Notes under the pieces: generated by a model
Database searches by the model: none
The model's input: only the letters and a program-made list of their open reading frames with translations
What the model was told of the DNA's origin: nothing
Program-made: the position numbers and the translations under genes
Shown here: piece by piece, positions 1 through 8,479 of the stretch
Numbering within the stretch: the first letter of the stretch is position 1
Layout: each line of letters starts with the position of its first letter
Assembly: GCF_001984155.1 (NCBI RefSeq)
Contig: NZ_MTQO01000048.1
Location: 124,001 to 188,000, forward strand
Direction: 5' to 3'
DNA from: Actinosynnema sp. ALI-1.44
GTDB taxonomy: Bacteria; Actinomycetota; Actinomycetes; Mycobacteriales; Pseudonocardiaceae
DNA length: 64,000 nt

Positions 1-263
<263 letters not shown>

Positions 264-274
<11 letters not shown>

Positions 275-929
275 AGAGCCGTACCTCTTCCTTGTGGTGG
301 CGCAGATGCGCCTCGGCCAGCAGATCCAGCCCGGGTGCTCCCGGGCCGGGCAGGTCCTCCGGCGGCAGGTCCGCCGACGACACCGCGCGCTCGGCGACGG
401 CGTGCATGGCGTCGCCCAGCCGGGTCACTTCAGCGTTGGCAGCGAACGGATCGAGCCCGAGCAACCGGACCGCGGCGCTCGCCGGGCCGCTGACCGACAG
501 GTACGCCGCCGTCAACGCCGCATCACCCGATGATCCCCCGGCGATTCCGGTCAACGCGCCGACGACGATCGCGTGGTGAGGCCTGGGTGTGGCTCGTACC
601 AAGGCATCCAGCACAGGCGACGGCCACGCGCCGCGGCCCGCTCTGAGCGTCGCTCGCCCTTGCGCCCGTGATGCTTCGCGTTGCGCGGGTGACGGTGTCC
701 GCGCGTCCAGTTCCTCGTCCAGAATGGACCACTCGTGGCATTCCACGGCCGTCGCGGCGAAGATCGCCGCCAGCTCCCCCGCTGTGCGCAGCCTGCCTGC
801 CAGGAACAGCCCCAGTGTAGGGATGTCGGTGACGAGCCCGCGCGCGGCGGCCTCCTCGAGACCGCCGGAGTGCACGTGCCCGCCACCGGGGAACCGGGAA
901 TCGGACAGGACGAGCGCGACCGCGTGCAT
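264..929 (-). CDS. ureF: Urease accessory protein UreF
   Basis: UreF is the helical chaperone that forms the UreD-UreF-UreG complex on apo-urease and gates nickel insertion. The 221-residue length is normal for the family. The N-terminus [18 protein letters not shown] is the usual UreF opening, and a Gly/Ser-rich helix ([16 protein letters not shown]) follows near residue 130. The ATG at 929 overlaps the ureC stop (TGATG), which indicates translational coupling. The gene looks intact, although the structural genes upstream of ureC are damaged. Confidence 0.9.
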
Positions 930-2647
930 CAGAACAGGAAATACCGTTGTGCCAACGGCAGCCGGTCGACCGGGCGCGGTTCGATCAGCTCGCCGTCCAC
1001 GTGCACGGCGAAGCTGTCCGCGTCGACGCGGACGTCCGGCATCGCGTCGTTGAGCAGCATGTCGGCCTTGGTCACCTCGCGAGTACTGGTCACCGCGACG
1101 AGTTCCCTGTCGAGCCGGAACACATCGGCCACGTCCGTGTCCAGCGCCTCCTGTGCGACGAAGTGCAGCCCGCTGTCGATCGCGACCGACGGCGCAGCAC
1201 CGAACATCGGCCTCGCGTACACCGGTTGTGGCGTCGGGATGGACGCGTTGGCGTCGCCCATCGCCGCCCACGCCGTGAACCCGGCCTTCAGCACGACGTG
1301 CGGCCGGACGCCGAAGAACTTCGGTTCCCACAGCACGAGATCGGCGAGCTTGCCGACCTCGACCGAACCGACCCACCTGTCGATGCCGTGCGCGATCGCC
1401 GGGTTGATCGTGTATTTGGCGACATATCGACGCGCCCGCGTGTTGTCGGCGGCCGTGTCACCGGGCAGCGCACCGCGCCGGTCCTTCATCACGTGCGCGG
1501 TCTGCCACGTCCGGATGATCACCTCGCCGATCCGGCCCATCGCCTGCGAGTCGGAGCTGATCATCGAGATCGCACCGAGGTCGTGCAGCACGTCCTCGGC
1601 CGCGATCGTGCTCGGCCGGATCCGCGACTCGGCGAACGCGAGGTCCTCGGGCACGGACGGGTTCAGGTGGTGGCACACCATGAGCATGTCCAGGTGCTCT
1701 TCGAGCGTGTTCGCGGTGTGCGGGCGCGTCGGGTTCGTCGACGACGGCAGCACGTTCGCCTCGGACACCACGCGGATGATGTCCGGCGCGTGCCCACCGC
1801 CCGCGCCTTCCGTGTGGTACGCGTTGATCGACCTGCCACCAATCGCGTCCAAAGTAGACTCAACAATCCCCGCTTCGTTCAGCGTGTCCGTGTGGATCGC
1901 GACCTGCACGCCGGATTCGTCGGCGACGGTCAGGCACGCGTCGATCGCGGCGGGCGTCGAACCCCAGTCCTCGTGCAGCTTGAACCCACCCGCGCCCGCG
2001 CGGAGCTGCTCACGCAGGCCCGCATGGCTGACCGTGTTCCCTTTGCCCAGCAGGAGGACGTTGACGGGCTGGTCCTGCATCGCCTGCAGCATCCGGCCGA
2101 TGTTCCACGCGCCGGGCGTGACCGTGGTGGCCTTGCTGCCTTCGACCGGGCCCGTGCCGCCGCCGACCATCGTCGTCAGCCCGGAAGCAAGCGCCTGGTC
2201 GGTCAGCTGCGGGCAGATGAAGTGCACGTGGCAGTCGATGCCACCGGCGGTGAGGATCTTGCCGTTGCCCGCCAGGATCTCGGTGGACGGCCCGATCACC
2301 AGCGCGGGGTCGACGCCGTCCATCACATCCGGGTTGCCCGCCTTGCCGATCGCGACGATCTTGCCCTCACGCACCCCGACGTCCGCCTTGACCACGCCCC
2401 AGTGGTCGAGGATCACGACTCCGGTGATCACCAGGTCCGGCGCGCCCTGCGCCCGCGTGACCACGCCCTGGCCCATCGACTCGCGGATCACCTTGCCACC
2501 GCCGAAGATCACCTCGTCACCCGCGCCCGCGCCCGTGCTGCGGTCCTCGGTGACCTCGATCAGCAGGTTCGTGTCGGCGAGCCGGATCCGGTCGCCGGTG
2601 GTCGGACCGAACAGCTCGGCGTACCGGTCACGGTCGATCGAGGTCAC
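929..2647 (-). CDS. ureC: Urease alpha subunit (catalytic)
   Basis: This is the catalytic subunit of the nickel enzyme that hydrolyses urea to ammonia and carbamate. It has 572 residues, the normal length. Visible active-site elements are GGIDCHVHF (nickel ligands, about residue 137), KLHEDWGS (the lysine that is carbamylated, about 221), [25 protein letters not shown] (about 324) and SSDSQAMGR. The GTG start at 2647 gives the family N-terminus [24 protein letters not shown]. The open frame continues upstream only by running through the out-of-phase ureAB remnant. All catalytic residues look intact, so the damage in ureA and ureB may be recent. Confidence 0.95.
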   Translation of the reverse strand: MTSIDRDRYAELFGPTTGDRIRLADTNLLIEVTEDRSTGAGAGDEVIFGGGKVIRESMGQGVVTRAQGAPDLVITGVVILDHWGVVKADVGVREGKIVAIGKAGNPDVMDGVDPALVIGPSTEILAGNGKILTAGGIDCHVHFICPQLTDQALASGLTTMVGGGTGPVEGSKATTVTPGAWNIGRMLQAMQDQPVNVLLLGKGNTVSHAGLREQLRAGAGGFKLHEDWGSTPAAIDACLTVADESGVQVAIHTDTLNEAGIVESTLDAIGGRSINAYHTEGAGGGHAPDIIRVVSEANVLPSSTNPTRPHTANTLEEHLDMLMVCHHLNPSVPEDLAFAESRIRPSTIAAEDVLHDLGAISMISSDSQAMGRIGEVIIRTWQTAHVMKDRRGALPGDTAADNTRARRYVAKYTINPAIAHGIDRWVGSVEVGKLADLVLWEPKFFGVRPHVVLKAGFTAWAAMGDANASIPTPQPVYARPMFGAAPSVAIDSGLHFVAQEALDTDVADVFRLDRELVAVTSTREVTKADMLLNDAMPDVRVDADSFAVHVDGELIEPRPVDRLPLAQRYFLF

Positions 2648-2836
2648 CGGCCCACTCCTTCCGAAGCCCTGGCACGACACGCCTGCCCGCGATCGGCACG
2701 AGCCCGACTTCCCGCTCGACGCCCGGTTCGAACCGCACAGACGTGCCAGTCGGGATGTCCAGCCGGTGGCCCCACGCGGCCTCGCGGTCGAAGTCGAGGC
2801 CAGGGTTGACGGCCGCGAAGTGGTAGTGCGAGCACG
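2628..2836 (-). pseudogene. ureB: Urease beta subunit remnant (N-terminus deleted)
   Basis: The C-terminal part of UreB is clear: [19 protein letters not shown], then [15 protein letters not shown] and [10 protein letters not shown], ending at a TGA that overlaps the ureC start by 20 bases. The first 40 or so residues expected in UreB (the region around ipGEyvl...VrNtGDRPvQVG) are absent. The frame joins directly onto the end of ureA, one register out of phase with it. It has no start codon or ribosome binding site of its own. A deletion of roughly 130-150 bases spanning the ureA/ureB border would explain this. An assembly error is the alternative. Confidence 0.8.
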
Positions 2837-3099
2837 GTGACGAGCTTGGTGCCGTCCTGGAAGGTGGCTTCGACCTGGACCGCGTCCACCATCTCCGGCA
2901 CGCCGTCGAGCACGTGGTCCCGGCTGAGCACGTGCCGTCCACTGGCGACCAGGTCGGTCACCGTGCGGCCGTCGCGCGCGCCTTCCAGGACGTGGTCGGT
3001 GATCAGCGCGACGGCCTCCGGGTAGTTCAGCTTCACACCGCGGTCCAGCCGCTTGCGCGCGACGTCGGCCGCCACGTGACCCGATCTGGAAACACACGT
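2834..3099 (-). pseudogene. ureA: Urease gamma subunit remnant (both ends damaged)
   Basis: The UreA core is present: [61 protein letters not shown]. The usual first 12 residues or so (a Met-led helix before HVAADVA) are replaced by unrelated sequence that abuts the stop of the upstream cyclodeaminase gene at 3105. The only nearby start is a GTG at 3075, with no good ribosome binding site. At the 3' end the frame passes into UreB sequence out of phase after TKLVTV, so the normal UreA stop is gone. A functional gamma subunit is unlikely from this locus unless the sequence is misassembled. Confidence 0.8.
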
Positions 3100-3104
3100 G
3101 TAAC

Positions 3105-4052
3105 TCAGATGGGTGCTTCGACCCCGATGCCCAGTTCGATGGCCTTGCGCACCACGTGGTCGGCGGCGAACAGGTCCTCGGTGGCGATGCCCAACGACCG
3201 GAACAGCGTGATCGCCTCCGGTCCCGAACGGCCGGGCGCCTTGCCGATCAGCAGGTCGCCGAGTTCGCCGCGGACCGGGGGCGGGTCGTCCTGGAACTCC
3301 TTGGCCTCGCCGAGCACGGACTGCATCGCGTCGACGTACAACTCGGCGGCCCGCACTGTCGCCAAGTCGACTTCCTGGTGCCGCACCGTGCTCGCGCCGA
3401 CGGCGTTGACGTGGGTGCCGGGGCGGATCCACTCCCGGCGCAGCACGGGCTCGGTCGCAGTGGTCACCGTGACGACGATGTCCGCGTCCCGCACGGCTTC
3501 CTCCGCGCTGGCGGCCGCTTCGAGGTCGAACTCGACGTCCACCCGGTCGACGAACGCGGCCGCGGATCGTGGCGAGAACACCTTGGCGTGCCTGATCCGG
3601 CGGACGAGCGGAATGGCGTGCAGGTGTGCCTCGGCCTGAACGCCCGCGCCGATGATCGCGAGCGTGCCCGCGTCCGGCCTGGCCAGCTCACGAGTGGCGA
3701 GCGCGGACACCGCGGCGGTCCGGATCTCGGTGAGCGCCGAAGCGTTCAGGAAAGCCAGCGGCTCACCGGTGACACCGTCGAAAAGCGCGACCGCCCCTTG
3801 GTGCGCATCCAACCCCCGCGACGGGTTGTCCGGGACTATGCACAGCAGTTTGGTGCCGAACAACGGCCGCTCGCCACCACGGTACGCGGGCATCCACACC
3901 CCGAACGCACTGGTCGACGAGGGGTGGAACGGCGTCCTCAGCGGTTGCTCGACCTGCCCGTTCGCCCTGGCCCTGAGCGCGTCGGCCATCACGTCGACGC
4001 ACTCGTCCAGCGTCAGGAGGTCCTTGACGTCCGCAGCGGAGAGGATTCGCAT
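3105..4052 (-). CDS. Ornithine cyclodeaminase / mu-crystallin family protein
   Basis: This NAD(P)-dependent enzyme belongs to the family of ornithine cyclodeaminase, archaeal alanine dehydrogenase and ketimine reductases. The 315-residue length fits. The N-terminal segment [19 protein letters not shown] and the Rossmann glycine motif [15 protein letters not shown] (about residue 139) are typical, as are the later segments VNAVGAS and [12 protein letters not shown]. The substrate cannot be read from sequence. It lies directly upstream of the damaged urease genes, about 30 bases before the ureA remnant, and is divergent from the citrate synthase gene with two short inverted repeats between them. 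Confidence 0.85.
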   Translation of the reverse strand: MRILSAADVKDLLTLDECVDVMADALRARANGQVEQPLRTPFHPSSTSAFGVWMPAYRGGERPLFGTKLLCIVPDNPSRGLDAHQGAVALFDGVTGEPLAFLNASALTEIRTAAVSALATRELARPDAGTLAIIGAGVQAEAHLHAIPLVRRIRHAKVFSPRSAAAFVDRVDVEFDLEAAASAEEAVRDADIVVTVTTATEPVLRREWIRPGTHVNAVGASTVRHQEVDLATVRAAELYVDAMQSVLGEAKEFQDDPPPVRGELGDLLIGKAPGRSGPEAITLFRSLGIATEDLFAADHVVRKAIELGIGVEAPI

Positions 4053-4079
4053 GCGGCATGGAATAGCAGACTGAATCGT

Positions 4080-4123
4080 TCACGCAATCGTGACCCAAGC
4101 CACGGCGCGTGTCATTGCGACAC
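4080..4123. promoter_or_regulatory. Short inverted repeats in divergent ocd/citrate synthase intergenic
   Basis: Two small palindromes lie in the 184-base divergent intergenic region: TCACG-CAAT-CGTGA (4080-4093) and GTGTC-ATTGC-GACAC (4109-4123). They are plausible regulator sites, but arms of five bases also occur by chance in DNA of this composition. No clear -35/-10 pair was found for either gene. Confidence 0.3.
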
Positions 4124-4236
4124 AGAGCGCCGGGGTGAAGTGTTTGAAGCTGAGGCCGCGCGGTGTCGCCGACTCCTACCCGGACGCCGACGCGTGCGTG
4201 AGGCAAGTCGGGGATTTGGCGGAAAGGCAACCGCGC

Positions 4237-5382
4237 ATGTCGACACCAACGGTGAACCCATCGCAAACCGGCTTCGACGACGACGGCTACAAGCCTGGTC
4301 TCGAAGGAGTCATCGCGTTTCGCACGCAGATCGCCGAACCGGACAGGGATGGCGGGGCGCTGCGCTACCGCGGCGTGGACATCGAAGACCTGGTCGGCCG
4401 AGTGACCTTCGGAAACGTGTGGGCGCTGCTGGTCGACGGCAGGTTCGGCCCGGGGCTGCCGCCTGCGGAGCCGTTCCCGATCCCGGTGCACACCGGGGAC
4501 GTGCGGGTGGACGTGCAGGCGGCGCTGGCGATGCTGGCCCCGATCTGGGGATTCCGGCCGCTGCTGGACATCACGGACCTGGAAGCACGAGCGCATCTGG
4601 CGCGGGCGTCGGTGATGGCGCTGTCGTACGTGGCCCAGTCGGCCAGGGGAATCGGCCATCCCGCGGTTCCGGAAAGCCGGATAAACGAATGTGAAACGAT
4701 CACTGAACGTTTCATGACCCGTTGGCGCGGAGAACCGGACCCGGCGCACATCAAAGCGATCGACGCCTACTGGGTGTCGGCGGCGGAGCACGGGATGAAC
4801 GCGTCGACGTTCACCGCCCGCGTGATCGCGTCGACCGGAGCGGACGTGGCAGCGGCGTTGTCCGGCGGAATCGGCGCGATGTCCGGCCCTCTGCACGGCG
4901 GAGCCCCCGCACGGGTCCTGCCGATGATCGAGGCAGTCGAGCGCTCAGGAGACGCACGCGGATACGTGAAGGGCGTGCTGGACCGAGGCGAACGCCTGAT
5001 GGGCTTCGGCCACAGGGTCTACCGCGCGGAGGACCCGCGAGCGCGTGTGCTCCGGCGTACCTGCCGCGAACTGGGCGCCTCCCGTTACGAGGCAGCGGAC
5101 GCCCTGGAGCAGGCGGCGTTGGCGGAGTTGCGCGAACGCAGGCCGGACCGCGCGATCGAGACGAACGTGGAGTTCTGGGCAGCGGTGATCCTGGACTTCG
5201 CCGAAGTCCCACCGCACATGATGCCGTCCATGTTCACGTGCGCCCGGACAGCGGGCTGGTGCGCGCACATCCTGGAGCAGAAGCAAACCGGCAGACTGAT
5301 CCGCCCGTCGGCCCGGTACACGGGCCCCGAACCCCGCAAGCCCGAAGAGGTCGAAGGCTGGGGCAGCATCACCAGCAACTAA
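4237..5382 (+). CDS. citA: Citrate synthase (actinobacterial CitA/citrate synthase 2 type)
   Basis: The enzyme condenses acetyl-CoA (or a related acyl-CoA) with oxaloacetate. The 381-residue protein carries the family motifs SAEHGMNASTFTARV (substrate-binding His, about residue 185), GPLHGGAP (about 218) and GFGHRVYRAEDPRA (about 255). Where the canonical enzyme has a catalytic Asp (NVDFY), this one has NVEFWAAV with Glu; I recall the same in mycobacterial CitA. ATG 4237 was chosen because GGAAAGG lies 10 bases upstream and the longer open frame has no family-like sequence. Methylcitrate synthase activity cannot be excluded. Confidence 0.88.
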   Translation: MSTPTVNPSQTGFDDDGYKPGLEGVIAFRTQIAEPDRDGGALRYRGVDIEDLVGRVTFGNVWALLVDGRFGPGLPPAEPFPIPVHTGDVRVDVQAALAMLAPIWGFRPLLDITDLEARAHLARASVMALSYVAQSARGIGHPAVPESRINECETITERFMTRWRGEPDPAHIKAIDAYWVSAAEHGMNASTFTARVIASTGADVAAALSGGIGAMSGPLHGGAPARVLPMIEAVERSGDARGYVKGVLDRGERLMGFGHRVYRAEDPRARVLRRTCRELGASRYEAADALEQAALAELRERRPDRAIETNVEFWAAVILDFAEVPPHMMPSMFTCARTAGWCAHILEQKQTGRLIRPSARYTGPEPRKPEEVEGWGSITSN

Positions 5383-5408
5383 GCGGACAGCTTGAACCCA
5401 CCCTCCGT

Positions 5409-5446
5409 GTGAACATTTCTGTACAGTTGTGAACAGAGATGTTCAC
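5409..5446. promoter_or_regulatory. Tandem palindromic operators before the P450 gene
   Basis: Two sites lie exactly 20 bases apart: GTGAACA-TTTC-TGTACAG (5409-5426, imperfect) and GTGAACA-GAGA-TGTTCAC (5429-5446, perfect 7-base arms). A TANNNT-type -10 (TACAGT, 5422-5427) lies across the junction, and the second site ends about 17 bases before the start codon. The layout fits cooperative binding of a TetR-family dimer on one DNA face. No regulator gene is adjacent. Confidence 0.7.
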
Positions 5447-5463
5447 TCATGGAGGGGTACACC

Positions 5464-6702
5464 GTGTTGACACTCAGCGAAGTACGGACCATCGCGGGCA
5501 CCCTCGCCGTCCGCGGTACCGCCAGGCTGCTCGCCGAAGCGGGCGATCTTGTCTGCGCCATCGAGAGCCCGCGCTACCAGGAGAACCCCTACCCGCTGTA
5601 CGAGCGCATCCGCGCCAAGGGCCCGATCTACAAGGCCCCGTCCGGTGCCTATGCGCTCACGTCGCACGCCCATTGCTCCAGTGCTCTGCGCGAACCCAAA
5701 CTGGGTGTGCGCACGACGACCGGCAAGCTGATCGGCGAGTCCACCAACGCGCTCGCTGACACGTTCGTCTCCTTGGATCAGCCTGACCACGGGCGGCTGC
5801 GCAAGGTGGCCGCGCCCGCGTTCCGGCCGAAGCTCATGCGGCAGATGCGGGATGGCATCGAGGCGACCACCCACCGCCTGCTCGACCGGCTGGGCACCGA
5901 GTTCGACCTGATGCGCGACTTCGCCGCCCCGCTGCCGATCGCCGTGATCAGCGACCTGCTCGGCATCCCGCCTGCCGACCGGACGCGGTTCGCGCACTAC
6001 GGGCAGGTTGTCGGCCGCGCGTTCGACGGGCTCGGCAACTCGGCGCAGTTGCGGGTCTACAAGGCCGCGGTCGCCGATCTGCAGGAACTGTTCACGCGGT
6101 TGATGGCCGAGCGGCGCACCGACCCCGGCGACGACGTGATCAGCCTGCTCGTCACGGCCGAGACCGACGAGAAGATCACCGCCGACGAGCTGATCGCCAC
6201 GTGCCGGTTGCTGCTGATCGCCGGGTTCGAGACGACCGTGAACCTGATCGGCAACGCCGTCGTCCTCTTCGATCAGCACCCCGAGCAGTGGGAACTGCTG
6301 CGGGAGCAACCGGATCTGGCGCCCGGCGCGGTCGAGGAGGTGCTGCGGTTCGAGTCGCCGCTTCCGCTGATCTACCGCCACCCGCACGAGCCGTTCGAGA
6401 TCGGCGGCCACACCATCCCGGTGAACCGCGGCGTCGTGTTCATCACCGCCGCCGCCAACCGCGACCCGGAGGTCTTCCCCGACCCGCACCGGTTCGACAT
6501 CACGCGCCCGGAAGCCGTGGAGCACTTGGCGTTCGGCGGCGGCGCGCACTACTGCCTCGGCGCTCCGCTGTCCCGTCTGGAGGGCGACGTCGCGTTCCGC
6601 GCCCTCGCCGAGCGGCTGCCCGGGATCCGCGTCACGGCTCCGCCTGTCCGTCGCAAGTCGATCGTCATCCGCGGCTTCCTCAGCGTTCCGGTGGCTGTCT
6701 AG
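5464..6702 (+). CDS. Cytochrome P450
   Basis: This is a soluble bacterial P450 (about 412 residues) of the CYP105/107-like class. Visible elements are the I-helix oxygen-activation motif LLIAGFETTVN (about residue 250), the K-helix ExxR in EEVLRFESP (about 291) and the heme loop FGGGAHYCLGAPLSR with the thiolate Cys near 363. GTG 5464 is favoured over the in-frame ATG 5449 because the ribosome binding site GGAGGGG (5451-5457) lies between them at good spacing. No ferredoxin or reductase gene is nearby, so redox partners come from elsewhere. The substrate is unknown. Expression is probably controlled by the tandem palindromes just upstream. Confidence 0.9.
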   Translation: MLTLSEVRTIAGTLAVRGTARLLAEAGDLVCAIESPRYQENPYPLYERIRAKGPIYKAPSGAYALTSHAHCSSALREPKLGVRTTTGKLIGESTNALADTFVSLDQPDHGRLRKVAAPAFRPKLMRQMRDGIEATTHRLLDRLGTEFDLMRDFAAPLPIAVISDLLGIPPADRTRFAHYGQVVGRAFDGLGNSAQLRVYKAAVADLQELFTRLMAERRTDPGDDVISLLVTAETDEKITADELIATCRLLLIAGFETTVNLIGNAVVLFDQHPEQWELLREQPDLAPGAVEEVLRFESPLPLIYRHPHEPFEIGGHTIPVNRGVVFITAAANRDPEVFPDPHRFDITRPEAVEHLAFGGGAHYCLGAPLSRLEGDVAFRALAERLPGIRVTAPPVRRKSIVIRGFLSVPVAV

Positions 6703-6726
6703 CCCGGCTTCCGGCGACCAAGCCCC

Positions 6727-6774
6727 GTCCTCGCGGAGCGAGGACAATCCAACACTGTCCTCCGAAAGGAGGAC
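6727..6774. promoter_or_regulatory. Twin GTCCTC...GAGGAC palindromes before ABC exporter operon
   Basis: Two palindromes share the same outer arms: GTCCTCGC-GGA-GCGAGGAC (6727-6745) and GTCCTCC-GAAA-GGAGGAC (6757-6774). Their centres are about 29.5 bases apart, near three helical turns. They sit between the P450 stop and the ABC ATPase start at 6834. As DNA they could be operators for the operon's own LuxR-type regulator. As RNA they could be tandem hairpins ending the P450 transcript, though no T-run follows. Confidence 0.5.
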
Positions 6775-6833
6775 AACGGGATTCAGTCGCGCGGTCGTCC
6801 CTGGCGCGCCCGTCGCCCAGCAGCATTGTGGAC

Positions 6834-7670
6834 ATGACGGCGATACGAATCCGGGGGCTGCGCAAGGCCTACCCGAAGATCCAGGCGGTCGCCGGTATCG
6901 ACCTGGACATCGAACGCGGCGAGGTGTTCGCCTTACTCGGCCCGAACGGCGCCGGGAAGACCACGACCGTGGAAATCCTTGAGGGACACCGCAAACGCGA
7001 CGACGGGACGGTGTCCGTGCTCGGTGAGGACCCGGGTAGCGCCGGGCGGGCCTGGCGTGCGCGGATCGGCATGGTCCTGCAGACCGCCACCGACGCGGCC
7101 GAGCTGTCCGTGCGGGAGACGGTCCGGCATTTCGCGCGGTACTACCCGCGGCCCCGCCAGCCGGAGGAAGTGATCGAACTCTGTGGCCTGCGGGAGAAAG
7201 CGGGCGCACGGGTGAAGGGGCTCTCCGGTGGGCAACGCAGGCGGCTCGACGTCGCACTCGGCATCATCGGCACGCCTGAGCTGCTCTTCCTCGACGAGCC
7301 GACCACCGGCTTCGACCCCGAGGCACGCAGGCAGTTCTGGAGCCTGATCCAGAAACTCGCCGCGGACGGCACCACGATCGTGCTGACCACGCACTACCTC
7401 GAGGAGGCCGAGGCGTTGGCCGACCGGGTCGCGGTGATCGCCAAGGGTGCGGTGGTCGCCCAGGGCGCGCCGGGTGAGCTGGGGGGACGTTCGCAGCGCG
7501 AGGCCGTTGTGCGCTGGTTCGACCGCAACGGTGAACAGTCGGTGCGCACGCCGACGCCCACGAAGCTGATCGGTGAGCTCTCCTCTGGGGGTGGGGAGCT
7601 CGCCGGTCTCACCGTGACCCGCCCGTCGCTCGAAGACGTCTACCTCGACCTGGTCGGAGAAGCCCGATGA
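6834..7670 (+). CDS. ABC exporter ATP-binding protein (DrrA-like)
   Basis: This cytoplasmic nucleotide-binding subunit of an ABC-2 type exporter has 278 residues. It shows Walker A GPNGAGKTTT (about residue 36), signature LSGGQRRRLDVAL (about 130), Walker B LLFLDEPTTGFDPEA and the switch His in TTHYLEEAE. The C-terminal 60 residues form the DrrA-type tail ending PSLEDVYLDLVGEAR. ATG 6834 gives the normal N-terminus. No convincing ribosome binding site precedes it. The stop overlaps the permease start (ATGA), and the next two genes encode a sensor kinase and regulator, so this is likely a drug or peptide export and detoxification module. Confidence 0.9.
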   Translation: MTAIRIRGLRKAYPKIQAVAGIDLDIERGEVFALLGPNGAGKTTTVEILEGHRKRDDGTVSVLGEDPGSAGRAWRARIGMVLQTATDAAELSVRETVRHFARYYPRPRQPEEVIELCGLREKAGARVKGLSGGQRRRLDVALGIIGTPELLFLDEPTTGFDPEARRQFWSLIQKLAADGTTIVLTTHYLEEAEALADRVAVIAKGAVVAQGAPGELGGRSQREAVVRWFDRNGEQSVRTPTPTKLIGELSSGGGELAGLTVTRPSLEDVYLDLVGEAR

Positions 7671-8479
7671 CCACTCTCGCACTGCCGTCGCCGCTGGCGA
7701 TCGGGCTCGCCCGTGGCCTGACCGAGCTGAAGTTGTTCTTCCGCAACAAGGAACAGGCGATCTTCACGTTCGCCTTCCCCGCCGGGATCCTCGCCGTGAT
7801 CGGCTCGGTGTTCAGCCAGCCCTACGGGGACACCGGGGTCGAGTCCAACCAGGTGCTCGCCGCGAGCATGGTCGGCGCGGGCATCATCGCGACGTCGTTC
7901 GTGAACCTGAGCGTGAGCGTCGCGCTCGACCGGGAGGACGGCACGCTGTCGCGGCTGCGCGGCACGCCGATGCCCGCGATCTCCTACTTCATCGGCAAGA
8001 TCATCCTCGTTCTCGTGGCGAGCGTCGCCGAGACGGTCCTGATCCTCGCTGTCGGCGTCGGCATGTACGACCTCGACCTGCCGACCGCGCCCGGCAAGTG
8101 GCTGACGTTCGCGTGGGTCTTCGTGCTCTCCGTCGTGAGCTGCTCGCTGATCGGCATCTTCACGGCGTCGCTGGCGAAGTCCGCGTCGAGCGCGTCCGCC
8201 GTGGCGAACCTGCCGTACGTGGGTCTGCAGTTCATCTCCGGCGTCTACATGAACCCGATCACGTGGCTGCCGACGGGTATGGTCACAGTGGCGTCGTTCT
8301 TCCCGATCAAGTGGTCGGCACAGGGCTTCCGGTCGGTGTTCCTGCCGGACAGCATGATGAAGTACGAGATGGCGGGAACATGGGAACTGGGCAAGACCTC
8401 ACTGGTCCTTGGCGCCTGGTGCGTCGTCGGTCTCGTGCTGTGCCTGATGACGTTCCGGTGGAGCAACACCCGCCGGTGA
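7667..8479 (+). CDS. ABC-2 type exporter permease
   Basis: This 270-residue polytopic membrane protein has about six hydrophobic segments. It is the transmembrane partner of the ATPase encoded just upstream, whose stop codon it overlaps. The segment LDREDGTLSRLRGTPMPAISYFIGK between the second and third membrane spans is typical of ABC-2 permeases (drug, polyether or lantibiotic exporters). The next gene overlaps its stop by two bases (GTG at 8476), so exporter and two-component system form one transcription unit. The exported substrate is unknown. Confidence 0.88.
   Translation: MTTLALPSPLAIGLARGLTELKLFFRNKEQAIFTFAFPAGILAVIGSVFSQPYGDTGVESNQVLAASMVGAGIIATSFVNLSVSVALDREDGTLSRLRGTPMPAISYFIGKIILVLVASVAETVLILAVGVGMYDLDLPTAPGKWLTFAWVFVLSVVSCSLIGIFTASLAKSASSASAVANLPYVGLQFISGVYMNPITWLPTGMVTVASFFPIKWSAQGFRSVFLPDSMMKYEMAGTWELGKTSLVLGAWCVVGLVLCLMTFRWSNTRR

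Noticed and set aside
735-2840. 701-codon plus-strand frame opposite ureC
   Set aside because: Antisense shadow; ureC has every family motif on the minus strand.
2628-3105. Natural UreA-UreB fusion, as occurs in some actinobacteria
   Set aside because: The two parts are in different registers, and about 40 UreB residues plus the UreA N-terminus are missing, so a functional fusion is not encoded as read.
2644-3432. 262-codon frame that seems to fuse an N-terminal extension to UreA
   Set aside because: The part beyond 3105 is an out-of-register reading of the cyclodeaminase gene, and the part below 2834 is UreB out of phase; only the middle is UreA.
6727-6774. CRISPR-like repeat pair
   Set aside because: Only two units, both palindromic with differing centres, and no cas genes.
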